From positions 42,762 to 106,761 of the forward strand of contig NW_027437449.1 of assembly GCF_964204645.1 (NCBI RefSeq): DNA of 64,000 nucleotides, in the 5' to 3' direction. Numbering within the stretch: position 1 is the first letter of the stretch; the number at the start of each line of letters is the position of its first letter. This document shows positions 50,604 to 60,073 of the stretch, piece by piece. The position numbers and the translations under genes are program-made. Source of the DNA: Tubulanus polymorphus. Lineage: Eukaryota; Nemertea; Palaeonemertea; Tubulaniformes; Tubulanidae. The notes under the pieces were generated by a model. It searched no databases, was not told the DNA's origin, and saw nothing but the letters and a program-made list of their open reading frames with translations.

Positions 50604-52728
50604 TCTCAGCCGTGCCCCGCTGAAAAAACTATTAGGTTAAATACGTGTTGTGAGTCACCAATTCAACTTATAATAATTTTAGAATGTTTTTCCTGCGAAC
50701 TATAGCCCGGAAGTTCAGTAGAATTGCTACGTATTGCTAATTCCGTGGAATTCATTACCCCCGCTAGTAATCCGGAGCGGTATCTAAAGCCATCCGCGGC
50801 TAGAACCGTGAACTCTTTAGTTGGTGCTCGGAGCGCAAAGCCTGAGTCCGAGTCGACCTCGAGCTGCGCGGTCTGCAGAACTAGCATGGCGGACGAATAA
50901 ATCGCAATTTTCACTTGAAATATTTAGAAGCTTCTCTTTCAACCAAGATGCGTCAGATTGTATCCAAACCATTTCAACATTGAAATACAGTAAGTAAATT
51001 TACTTATGAATCGAATACTTGTGATGTATGAAGGTGATTCGAGATGGAGAGCGACATAAACAGTCCGGTTTAACCCCACGAGCAGCAGCAGCAATCTCTA
51101 TTCACTGATGCGTGCTGTAAAACCATCATCATTCAGTAATAATAATAATATTAATATGTGTCTTATATAGTGCTAAATCCAGCCAGGCTGCTCAGAGCGC
51201 TTTACATTTTTCGGTATTATTACCTCGGCCAATTTTAATACTCTAACATGTATCAGTCATCTCTCCCTTTTGAGAAGTAACACCGAGCTACTAACAAGCA
51301 CTCAGGAGTCATCTATCAGACCAGGTACCCATTTACTCCCGGGTGGTGAGAGGCAATGAGGATAAGTGTCTTGCCCGAGGACACAACGGGGATTGAACCC
51401 ACAACCTGGCTTCCCAGAGCTGAACGCTCTAACAACTAGCCCTCACCGCAGTAAAAAGTATCAATAACATAAAGAGTGGATCGAGGCCTAAACTATTACA
51501 ATCAATACAGATGTAGCATTTGACCCCGCGGATACCCTGGATTTTAGAGTGATTTCTCTGACAGGTTTCTATGTTTATTTCAGGGTGATGCTCTACTAAT
51601 TAACTGCAGTCATCAGGAAGTTCAAGGAATAACTGTTTGGCGATGAAGTGAACAAGTGATCGCTCAATTCAGGTAGATATATCTCAGGCCCTAATCACAG
51701 ACCTCTAGAAACCAGTTTCAGTGGTGTTTTAAAACCGAGTTAACCAAAATCCAAGCAGGTTTTCAGCGCCGTTCTCAAATCATTGATGCCATCGTGATTT
51801 GAAAGCTTGTCAAAGATTGCGGCTCAATTTACTGTGTTTGAGACTTAGCAAAAATATTTGCTGCGACAAAATTAACTGTGGAAATATCAAACATGTTTGA
51901 ATGTTGTGATTCACCTGCTGCTGAGCAACGAACACGCTGCAAATTTCATTGTGAAATCTGTAATTTCAGACGGTGTGGGAATAAATTCATATAGTTTTCC
52001 CTGCTCTAAGTCTGAACCAATTTACCGTTAAGTCTTGTATGAAAAAAAATTGTACCACTGAAAATTCTTGGCACTAAAAGCATTTTGAATCTTGTTGAAT
52101 CTGTTTTCATTTTTTATCTGATGAAGAAATAATGATTTTCTTTGTTTTGTATTATTTCAGATGTAGGCGTAACGCTAGAGTTTTGTTTATTCTACTCAAA
52201 AGAAGGTGATGTTTAGATCAGGTTCGTTTAGTTACTCTTATTTATATCGAATATTTGATATGATTTTTGTGAATTGCTCTAATGATGTTATAATGAATGT
52301 TGTTTGATTTATTTTCAGTCTAATGGAGGAGGATCTCAATAACTGAAACCTGCGACACGTCTACACCTGAAATTGACTGCGCCTCAAGTTAATGAATTAT
52401 TGATTCTAAATGACTGTGATGTTTCATGCTGATTGGAGGATTTGGAGGGATGTCCCAGGTTCAAACCCAGTGATTCTGATCAGATGATAAACCAGGGTGT
52501 CTGATATATACTGATGAATAGTTACTACGACATGATCGCCACCTATTGGATTTCTGCTGAACCACCAAATTATTGGATTAATAGGAATACGTATTCGTAT
52601 TGGATTAAACTTTCAAACTGAAATGAATAACTACAGTTGTTTTCATCGATATGATTACAGAATGAATTTATTTGAGCAAAAAATTTCACAGATATTTGTT
52701 ACAGAAATACAGAACTTGTCGATACTCT
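50604..52728 (+). repeat. Array unit with SINE copy 5, tail deleted
   Basis: Common segments are present up to the GGATTAATAGGAATACG motif near 52580. The usual ~430 bp that follow (CTGTATATCACAGACGCC to CCAAATTTC) are deleted. Confidence 0.8.
51138..51449 (-). mobile_element. tRNA-derived SINE, copy 5
   Basis: Full length. Carries a box A change (GGCTAGTTGTTAGAGCG on the minus strand) relative to the other copies. Confidence 0.87.
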
Positions 52729-53966
52729 CAGCCGTGCCCCGATGAAAAAACTATTAGGTTAAATACGTGTTGTGAGTCACCAATTCAACTTATAAGATCA
52801 TTTGATTGTTTCATTAATTGGGAATAATTTTAGAATGTTTTATTCGAACAATAGCTCGGAAGTTCACTAGAATTGCTACGTATTGCTAATTCCGTGGAAT
52901 TCATTACCCGCTAGTAATCCGGAGCGGTATCTAAAGCCATCCGCGGCTAGAACCGTGAACTCTTTAGTAAGTGCTCGGAGCGCAAAGCCTTAGTCCTAGT
53001 CGACCTCGATCTGCGCGGTCTACAGAACTAGCCCTCCCAAGTGGAGTATGTCCCATTTAAAAGAATGATGGCGGACGAATCAATCGCAATTTTCACTTGA
53101 AATATTTAGAAGCTTCTCTTTCAACGCAGAAGCGACAGAATGTCTTCAAACCATTTCAACATTGAAATACAGTAAGTAAATTTACTTGTGAATCGAATAC
53201 TTGTGATGTATGAAGGTGATTCGAGATGGAGAGCGACATAAAACAGTCCGGTTTAACCCCACGAGCAGCAGCAATCTCTATTCACTGATGCGTGCTGTAA
53301 AACCATCATTCAGTAAAAAGTATCAATAACATAAAGAGTGGATCGAGGCCTAAACTATTACTATCAATACAGATGTAGCATTTGACCCAGCGGATACCCT
53401 GGATTTTAGAGTGCTTTCTCTGACAGGTTTCTATGTTTATTTCAGGGTGATGCTCTACTAATTAACTGCAGTCATCAGGAAGCTCAAGGAATAACTGTTG
53501 TGTTTGGCGATGAAGTGAGTAATGACAATGACATATGATAAGGCTTATCGAGTGAAATACAGGATATTGACAAATTCAAGTTCTGAAATTACTCGCTTGA
53601 TGGCGCTAGTCAGAAACGGAAATTGGAACCTAAATCCACCACACGCGAGATTTTTACTATGAAAAATGCTATTTCTCATGTGTTTATCTTGTGTTTCAGT
53701 TACATACACGTTACGGTCACCTACCACAGCACAAGAGGAATATGGTAATAGCCGGTGGTGTAACTGCGTCTGTTATCGTAGCGCCAGTTGTCGCTAGTTT
53801 AGCCGTTGGTATCGGTGTACCGATATTATTGGCGTATGTTTACGGCGTGGTACCGATATCGCTGTGTCGCAGCGGTGGTTGCGGCGTATCGACGACTGAC
53901 TCCGGGCGGAGTTCGATTTGAGTTCGAAGAGAACGAAGGAAGTGGCCCATCGGGGCCTTACGCCCG
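52729..53966 (+). repeat. Last array unit, truncated by the telomeric PLE
   Basis: Head, an empty SINE site (CATTCAGTAAAAAGTATC near 53308), GGTGATGCTC at 53445, then RNF19 block 5 by the same junction as block 4. The unit stops at 53966. Confidence 0.8.
53700..53966 (+). pseudogene. RNF19: RNF19-like transmembrane exon, block 5, cut at its donor
   Basis: Same exon and same frameshift, with one private change (GAAGAGAACG, Glu for Gln). The other blocks continue CGCCC|GTAAGTACTT. Here CGCCCG is followed at once by GGTTAGGTTTAGAG, the 3' tail of the PLE. The old chromosome arm ends here. Confidence 0.88.
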
Positions 53967-55893
53967 GGTTAGGTTTAGAGATAGAGGTTAGGGGACCAAA
54001 CCGAAGGTTTGGAGACCCCACTAGTGCACGGGCAGCGGGTTATCCCTGTAAAAAAGTAGTGAGAGTTAATTGTTGTAGTGAGGCGGTCTACGGGACGTTC
54101 ATGCCTCGGGGCGTGTTCGTGTCGAGTCGTCGTATCCAGTCTTGTTCGGCTGCTTCGCGGATCGGTCTCGTGGAGCCTGGTAGGTGTTGGAGACCGTACA
54201 CCCGAAAGTGTTCGCGGGTGTGGTCGACTTGGTTGAAGTGGTCCGAGACTGGAGTCGAATTCTTCGTTCTGATGCGTGAGACGTGATGAGTGACGCGTTC
54301 TCGTAGAGACATTCCGGTTTGGCCGACGTACAGCATGTTGCACTTGGTGCATTCGATGCAGTATACAATTTCACGGGTCGCGCAATTAATTGTGCTGCGG
54401 ATCGCGTGCATTTTGTTGTGGCTGCGGCAAACGGTTGTTTCTCGGACGAGTGGACACGTACGACATCTCGGTGTTCTGCATTTCTCGGTGCCTCGACGTC
54501 GGGTTGACGGAGTTCTTTGAGTAGACCTGGAAATAGAAGAATTGGAAACAACGGAAGTATTTCTGTTACGATGTGGTGAAGAGGGGACTCGGGGAGGGGG
54601 TGGCTCCGTGGGTTTGAGCTGCGACGAAGTAAGGAGATCTTTGAGACTCTTGTGCTTGGTGTAGGCGGTGACCGTGGTTACCTCGTCAGACCGGCCGGTG
54701 GCCGTAGCCAGTTCCGTAAATCTGGTTCGGATGTTACGGGCTAGGGTTCGGTTGGCTTCGGAGTGAGGTAAGATAAGCGGTAAACGCTTTTTCGGCGGTT
54801 CGTCGGCCCGTTGTTGTTCTCGTAGATCTCGTTCGGCGTGGTGCCGTAGAGCTTGGCTTTTGATGTGTCGCAGTTCGCGGTCTTTGTAGCCACGACCTCT
54901 GAGTACTTTAAGGACGGTTCCGGACGCTGCGTGTAAGTCCGAATCGTTATTGCAGATGCGCCGGAACCGGAGAATTTGACTTTTAACTATACCGGAAAAT
55001 GTGTGTTTAGGGTGAAACGAGGATCGATGTAGTAATTGATGCGAATCGGTTGGTTTGAAGTAGACTTTGGTGTCTACTGTGCCACTTGTCTCGAATCGCG
55101 GGCCTTTGAAAGTGGTTACGTCCAGGAAGTTGACGCTGGTGTCGCTGATTTCGAACTTGAGTTTGATGGATCGGCTCACTGTTTGTAGGACGTCGATGAA
55201 TTGCATCAACGTTTCGCGGCCGTGTTCCCAAACTATGTAGATGTCGTCGATGAACCGAGCGTATAGCGATGGTTGGAGTTCGCTTCTGGACAGACCTTCT
55301 TTTTCCCATTCGGCTACAAAGATATTGGCATAAGAAGGAGCAAAACGCTTACCCATTGCGGTACCTTTTACCTGTAAATATGTGTTTTCGTTAAAGTTAA
55401 AGTCATTTTTCTTCAGGCTGATTTCGAGTAGTTTCAGCAGCTCGGCATCCGGGCGTCCCGGGTTTGGGTTATCTCGGAGAGCTTGTCGGATGCTGGCGAT
55501 ACCCTCTTCGTGGGGGATGTTGGTGTAGAGCGAATCGATGTCCATGGTGACGAGTAACGCATCGGCGCTAAATTGTTTACCGGCCAAAATATCTAGAAAG
55601 TGGTTGGTATCTTTGACGTACGACGGGTGACCGCGGGCGATCGGCTGCAAATAGTAGTCGATCCATTCCGAAATTTCGTAGGTTTCGGAGCCGCAGTCGG
55701 AGACGATCGGTCTCCCCGGCGGTACGCGATCGGGTACCGTCCACTTCTCGCGTTCTTTATGGATTTTGGGAAGCAGATAGAACTGCCTCTGTTTCGGATT
55801 ATCGGGCGGTAATAGATATTCGGCGGTTTTTAGCGGGATGATTTTTCGTCGAGCCATATTTTCGATGATTTCGCGAATTTCTTCCCCGGTCTG
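53967..55893 (-). mobile_element. Penelope-like element copy 1, 5'-truncated
   Basis: Minus-strand element whose 3' end (53967, CCTAACC-rich on its own strand) abuts the array and whose 5' break (55893) is followed by TTAGGG repeats. It matches copy 2 at a constant offset of 1944 bp. I found four substitutions in the 1927 bp (54535, 54574, 54631, 55465), so it is very young. It lacks ORF1 and the first ~166 codons of ORF2 as numbered from 58332. Confidence 0.92.
54088..55893 (-). pseudogene. ORF2 remnant of PLE copy 1 (RT + GIY-YIG)
   Basis: Retains LPKIHK, GRPIVS, MDIDSLYTNIP, GTAMGKRFAPSYANIF, the catalytic FIDD and the whole C-terminal GIY-YIG region, uninterrupted. The amino end is lost at QTGEEIRE. 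The frame runs on upstream into translated telomere repeat (NPNPNPS), which is accidental. RT catalysis alone might be preserved, but there is no promoter or natural start. Confidence 0.88.
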
Positions 55894-55910
55894 GCTAGGG
55901 TTAGGGTTAG
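55894..55910 (+). repeat. Telomere repeats between PLE copies
   Basis: GCTAGGGTTAGGGTTAG leads into the tail of copy 2. About three TTAGGG units separate the broken 5' end of copy 1 from the 3' end of copy 2, as if telomerase had briefly healed the end before the next attachment. Confidence 0.9.
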
Positions 55911-56031
55911 GGTTAGGTTTAGAGATAGAGGTTAGGGGACCAAACCGAAGGTTTGGAGACCCCACTAGTGCACGGGCAGCGGGTTATCCCTGTAAAAAAG
56001 TAGTGAGAGTTAATTGTTGTAGTGAGGCGGT

Positions 56032-58497
56032 CTACGGGACGTTCATGCCTCGGGGCGTGTTCGTGTCGAGTCGTCGTATCCAGTCTTGTTCGGCTGCTTC
56101 GCGGATCGGTCTCGTGGAGCCTGGTAGGTGTTGGAGACCGTACACCCGAAAGTGTTCGCGGGTGTGGTCGACTTGGTTGAAGTGGTCCGAGACTGGAGTC
56201 GAATTCTTCGTTCTGATGCGTGAGACGTGATGAGTGACGCGTTCTCGTAGAGACATTCCGGTTTGGCCGACGTACAGCATGTTGCACTTGGTGCATTCGA
56301 TGCAGTATACAATTTCACGGGTCGCGCAATTAATTGTGCTGCGGATCGCGTGCATTTTGTTGTGGCTGCGGCAAACGGTTGTTTCTCGGACGAGTGGACA
56401 CGTACGACATCTCGGTGTTCTGCATTTCTCGGTGCCTCGACGTCGGGTTGACGGAGTTCTTTGAGTAGACCTGGAAATGGAAGAATTGGAAACAACGGAA
56501 GTATTTCTGTTACGATGCGGTGAAGAGGGGACTCGGGGAGGGGGTGGCTCCGTGGGTTTGAGCTGCGACGAAGTTAGGAGATCTTTGAGACTCTTGTGCT
56601 TGGTGTAGGCGGTGACCGTGGTTACCTCGTCAGACCGGCCGGTGGCCGTAGCCAGTTCCGTAAATCTGGTTCGGATGTTACGGGCTAGGGTTCGGTTGGC
56701 TTCGGAGTGAGGTAAGATAAGCGGTAAACGCTTTTTCGGCGGTTCGTCGGCCCGTTGTTGTTCTCGTAGATCTCGTTCGGCGTGGTGCCGTAGAGCTTGG
56801 CTTTTGATGTGTCGCAGTTCGCGGTCTTTGTAGCCACGACCTCTGAGTACTTTAAGGACGGTTCCGGACGCTGCGTGTAAGTCCGAATCGTTATTGCAGA
56901 TGCGCCGGAACCGGAGAATTTGACTTTTAACTATACCGGAAAATGTGTGTTTAGGGTGAAACGAGGATCGATGTAGTAATTGATGCGAATCGGTTGGTTT
57001 GAAGTAGACTTTGGTGTCTACTGTGCCACTTGTCTCGAATCGCGGGCCTTTGAAAGTGGTTACGTCCAGGAAGTTGACGCTGGTGTCGCTGATTTCGAAC
57101 TTGAGTTTGATGGATCGGCTCACTGTTTGTAGGACGTCGATGAATTGCATCAACGTTTCGCGGCCGTGTTCCCAAACTATGTAGATGTCGTCGATGAACC
57201 GAGCGTATAGCGATGGTTGGAGTTCGCTTCTGGACAGACCTTCTTTTTCCCATTCGGCTACAAAGATATTGGCATAAGAAGGAGCAAAACGCTTACCCAT
57301 TGCGGTACCTTTTACCTGTAAATATGTGTTTTCGTTAAAGTTAAAGTCATTTTTCTTCAGGCTGATTTCGAGTAGTTTCAGCAGCTCGGCATCCGGGCGT
57401 CCCGGGTTCGGGTTATCTCGGAGAGCTTGTCGGATGCTGGCGATACCCTCTTCGTGGGGGATGTTGGTGTAGAGCGAATCGATGTCCATGGTGACGAGTA
57501 ACGCATCGGCGCTAAATTGTTTACCGGCCAAAATATCTAGAAAGTGGTTGGTATCTTTGACGTACGACGGGTGACCGCGGGCGATCGGCTGCAAATAGTA
57601 GTCGATCCATTCCGAAATTTCGTAGGTTTCGGAGCCGCAGTCGGAGACGATCGGTCTCCCCGGCGGTACGCGATCGGGTACCGTCCACTTCTCGCGTTCT
57701 TTATGGATTTTGGGAAGCAGATAGAACTGCCTCTGTTTCGGATTATCGGGCGGTAATAGATATTCGGCGGTTTTTAGCGGGATGATTTTTCGTCGAGCCA
57801 TATTTTCGATGATTTCGCGAATTTCTTCCCCGGTCTGTTCGAAGATCGGTTGCTGCAGCGGCTGATAATACTCGAGATCGGCTAGTTGGCGCATGGCTTC
57901 GAGGACGTAGTCGTCGCGGTCCATGATAACCGTAGCGGAACCCTTATCGGCGGCTTTGATGACAATATTAGTGTTGTCACGCAGCTGCTGGAGGGCTTCG
58001 CGTTCCTGTTTAGTGAGGTTATCATTTACGCGACGCGTATCCCTGGTTTGTTGAGCCAATTCGTGCGCGTCGTTGCAGAACCCGGCGATTACTGGTTCTA
58101 TTTCATCCGGAGCCCAACTGCTGGGCAGACGGAAACGCGGAGCCTCGCGGTCCGGTTTGTCACGGAAGTGATGGTCGAGTTTCACTAGCCGGTTGAATCG
58201 GCACACTCCCTTGGTGCGCTCGGTCGCGGCGGCATCAGAACCGATTTTTGGAGTCGGGCAATAAGTGAGGCCCTTTCGGAGTAGCTGATGTTGCGCCGGA
58301 CTTAGGCGGAGTGAACGTGTGAGGTTGACCACCGGGCTCCCGAGAGCGGTGACCGGATCGCGTCGCGCTTGGTTTGGTGCCGGTTCTTCGTGTTCGTCGG
58401 ACCTGGAAATGGAAGAAATCAGAGAAGCATTGGTTAATTCCGGTTGATTTAACTCACCAATAGTGGACCCGTTGGTCTCACTAATACTTAGTTTAAA
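56032..58497 (-). CDS. PLE ORF2: reverse transcriptase with GIY-YIG endonuclease
   Basis: Numbering from 58332, where the first codon is GTG and not ATG: DKGSATVIMD (129-138), LPKIHK (206-211), GRPIVS (225-230), MDIDSLYTNI (282-291), GTAMGKRFAPSYANIF (342-357), the catalytic FIDD (379-382) and VNFLDV form a PLE-type RT related to telomerase RT. A Cys/His cluster (C637, C642, C645, C654, H657) precedes a GIY-YIG nuclease: VYCIEC (675-680), YVGQT (687-691), an Arg near 696-698, a Glu near 745-748 and terminal Asn764. The frame has no ATG near its start but is open upstream to 58497, overlapping the end of ORF1 in the -1 frame. It is therefore probably made as an ORF1-ORF2 fusion by frameshifting (see 58461-58497). 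An upstream acceptor-like CTTCCATTTCCAG (58403) is the alternative route. Confidence 0.9.
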   Translation of the reverse strand, partial: FKLSISETNGSTIGELNQPELTNASLISSISRSDEHEEPAPNQARRDPVTALGSPVVNLTRSLRLSPAQHQLLRKGLTYCPTPKIGSDAAATERTKGVCRFNRLVKLDHHFRDKPDREAPRFRLPSSWAPDEIEPVIAGFCNDAHELAQQTRDTRRVNDNLTKQEREALQQLRDNTNIVIKAADKGSATVIMDRDDYVLEAMRQLADLEYYQPLQQPIFEQTGEEIREIIENMARRKIIPLKTAEYLLPPDNPKQRQFYLLPKIHKEREKWTVPDRVPPGRPIVSDCGSETYEISEWIDYYLQPIARGHPSYVKDTNHFLDILAGKQFSADALLVTMDIDSLYTNIPHEEGIASIRQALRDNPNPGRPDAELLKLLEISLKKNDFNFNENTYLQVKGTAMGKRFAPSYANIFVAEWEKEGLSRSELQPSLYARFIDDIYIVWEHGRETLMQFIDVLQTVSRSIKLKFEISDTSVNFLDVTTFKGPRFETSGTVDTKVYFKPTDSHQLLHRSSFHPKHTFSGIVKSQILRFRRICNNDSDLHAASGTVLKVLRGRGYKDRELRHIKSQALRHHAERDLREQQRADEPPKKRLPLILPHSEANRTLARNIRTRFTELATATGRSDEVTTVTAYTKHKSLKDLLTSSQLKPTEPPPPRVPSSPHRNRNTSVVSNSSISRSTQRTPSTRRRGTEKCRTPRCRTCPLVRETTVCRSHNKMHAIRSTINCATREIVYCIECTKCNMLYVGQTGMSLRERVTHHVSRIRTKNSTPVSDHFNQVDHTREHFRVYGLQHLPGSTRPIREAAEQDWIRRLDTNTPRGMNVP
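58461..58497 (-). promoter_or_regulatory. Candidate -1 ribosomal frameshift signal
   Basis: The end of ORF1 reads GGT TTA AAC TAA. This is the classical slippery heptamer T TTA AAC (58497-58491) in the zero frame, directly before the stop (58490-58488). Slipping back by one gives TTT AAA CTA AGT..., and I checked every codon from there to 58332: none is a stop. After a 7-nt spacer (TAAGTAT) comes a stem-loop: TAGTG (58483-58479) pairs with CACTA (58465-58461), and GACC (58477-58474) with GGTC (58469-58466), with one bulged A and loop AACG. Heptamer, phase, spacing and stem all fit known -1 signals. Activity is inferred. Confidence 0.78.
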
Positions 58498-60050
58498 CCA
58501 CTGAGCCAGTGGTCCAGCAGGGTGTTAGCTGTACCACGGTTCCAGTGGATCCCGTCTCCAACAACTCTGAAGCGTCGATCATCGATGGGTGGTATCGCGG
58601 TGACGTCGTCGTGAATCTCGAGGAATTCGTTGAACTTCCGGGCGAACTGCTGGTGTTCGCGGGTCGTGTTGAGTTGAACGAAGTGGACGAACGAGTGCTG
58701 ATACTTCTTGACTGCGGCGTTGATCAGGCGCTGTGTGGTCTTCTTGGCGGTCGCTTCGAAGTTGTTGTCGCGGTTGTTGATTCCGACGCTGATGATCACC
58801 GTATCCGGGCGATCTCGGCGCTCCGGTACAGCATCGATCAGGTCGGCGAGATGAGCTATCTTGCAGCCGGGGAAGCTCTCGATCTGGACGTCATCCGGAC
58901 GGCGGCTTGATGTGATGTTACTCAGATTTGAGTCACCAATCACCAGAATGGGTCGCCGGGTTGGTGGCAGACTCCAATCCTGTTTCTTCCGACCCGTATT
59001 CGGATGACGGCGAACTTCCTGGGGCGCCATCGGTCTCGGTGTTGGCGTCGGACTTCGCGCTGGCAGTAGGCGCCCTGGTGACCTGTAATGAGACGGAGAG
59101 CTGGAAAGAGAAGAAGAGAGAGACGGCGTCGGACTGCTGGTTGGTGCGGTCGGCGTTCTCTGCGGCGGCGGCGGCGTCGGGTTTCGAGGCGGCGGCGTCG
59201 GACTTCTCGGTGGCGTCGGACTTCTTGGTGGCGGCGGCGGCGGCGTCGGCATCGGACTTCTCGGTGGTGGCGCCATTCTGGTTGGTGGCGTCCTGGTGAC
59301 ATCCGCGTAGCTTCTCGGTGACCTGGAATCAGAAAAAGAAGGAGGCGCTGTGGGCGCGGCGGGCGCGACTGCGGTTGGTGCAGGCGTCCTCGGCGTCGCG
59401 GGCTTTCGAATCTTCCGGCTCGGTCTCGGCGGCGGACGAATCTTCGGCTCCGTGGGTGCCTCCTGGTGGTGTGACCTGAAATGAGAAGGGGAAGAAGGTG
59501 GGTTAGATAGGACATTTCTGAGTTTGTCAGACAGAGCCTGACCGCGGAATTTCGACCGCAAATCCAGCGCGATGTTGAAAAGCCGGATCGTTCCGGGGCT
59601 CAGACGGGAGCCGAAATTCCTCCGGGCCCATGTCAGGGCGACATCCTGTGCTGATAGACAGTCCGGCAGAGGATCACCCATTAGCTGAACAAATGTGGCA
59701 GCGTAATGGATGGTCAGCTCTTTCGAAACTGTCTCCATCCAGACGTCCGCGGCAGCGTGCAGCTGCACCGTTACTGCTTCGGTGCAAGCCGCCGGCCGCA
59801 GGAACATCTTCAGATGGTCCTTCTTCCTCCGAATCGCTTTCGGACCAGAGCTCAACTGGGCAAGGTGGTGCGCCACTTGAAGAGCTCTATAGTAATTTTT
59901 CGGCGACATCCCGGGTTGCTGGTGTCGCTCAGGGCGTCCTCCGCCCTTGCTGGTCTTCTCAGCTGGTGGTCGTTTCTTCTTTCGAGTAGATCGCTCCATT
60001 GACAGATATTTCGGCGAGGTTGCCTTCGTCAGTGTCAGTGCAGGAATCAT
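58488..60050 (-). CDS. PLE ORF1 with C-terminal SGNH/GDSL hydrolase-like domain
   Basis: 520 codons from an ATG at 60050. Residues 1-45 are basic (RSTRKKKRPP). About 48-190 is a predicted helical region of unknown family (QVAHHLAQLSSGPKAIRRKK...). About 190-365 is low complexity and Pro/Ser/Arg-rich. From 366 an SGNH fold is clear: PILVIGDSNLSNI with block I GDS (Ser374), block III VGINNRDN (423-428) and block V GDGIH (Asp499, His502). Ser-Asn-Asp-His are all present, so hydrolase activity is plausible. SGNH/esterase domains occur in ORF1 of CR1-type LINEs and in rotifer terminal elements; their role is not settled. A TATA-like box only 24 nt upstream would put the transcription start near this ATG, so Met18 (MERSTRKKK) may be the real start. 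Confidence 0.85.
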   Translation of the reverse strand: MIPALTLTKATSPKYLSMERSTRKKKRPPAEKTSKGGGRPERHQQPGMSPKNYYRALQVAHHLAQLSSGPKAIRRKKDHLKMFLRPAACTEAVTVQLHAAADVWMETVSKELTIHYAATFVQLMGDPLPDCLSAQDVALTWARRNFGSRLSPGTIRLFNIALDLRSKFRGQALSDKLRNVLSNPPSSPSHFRSHHQEAPTEPKIRPPPRPSRKIRKPATPRTPAPTAVAPAAPTAPPSFSDSRSPRSYADVTRTPPTRMAPPPRSPMPTPPPPPPRSPTPPRSPTPPPRNPTPPPPQRTPTAPTSSPTPSLSSSLSSSPSHYRSPGRLLPARSPTPTPRPMAPQEVRRHPNTGRKKQDWSLPPTRRPILVIGDSNLSNITSSRRPDDVQIESFPGCKIAHLADLIDAVPERRDRPDTVIISVGINNRDNNFEATAKKTTQRLINAAVKKYQHSFVHFVQLNTTREHQQFARKFNEFLEIHDDVTAIPPIDDRRFRVVGDGIHWNRGTANTLLDHWLSGLN

Positions 60051-60073
60051 GCTGAACTAGGATTAGACACGGG

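Noticed and set aside
28500-50914. Repeated 60-86 codon frames such as those containing ASSVDRAARGQLGF or MFECCDSPAAEQR
   Set aside because: They recur with the array unit, are interrupted differently in each copy and match no family; treated as repeat shadows.
58509-59989. Long plus-strand frames opposite PLE ORF1, and the 191-codon Arg-rich minus frame
   Set aside because: Shadows of the GC-rich Pro/Ser linker of ORF1 in other frames.
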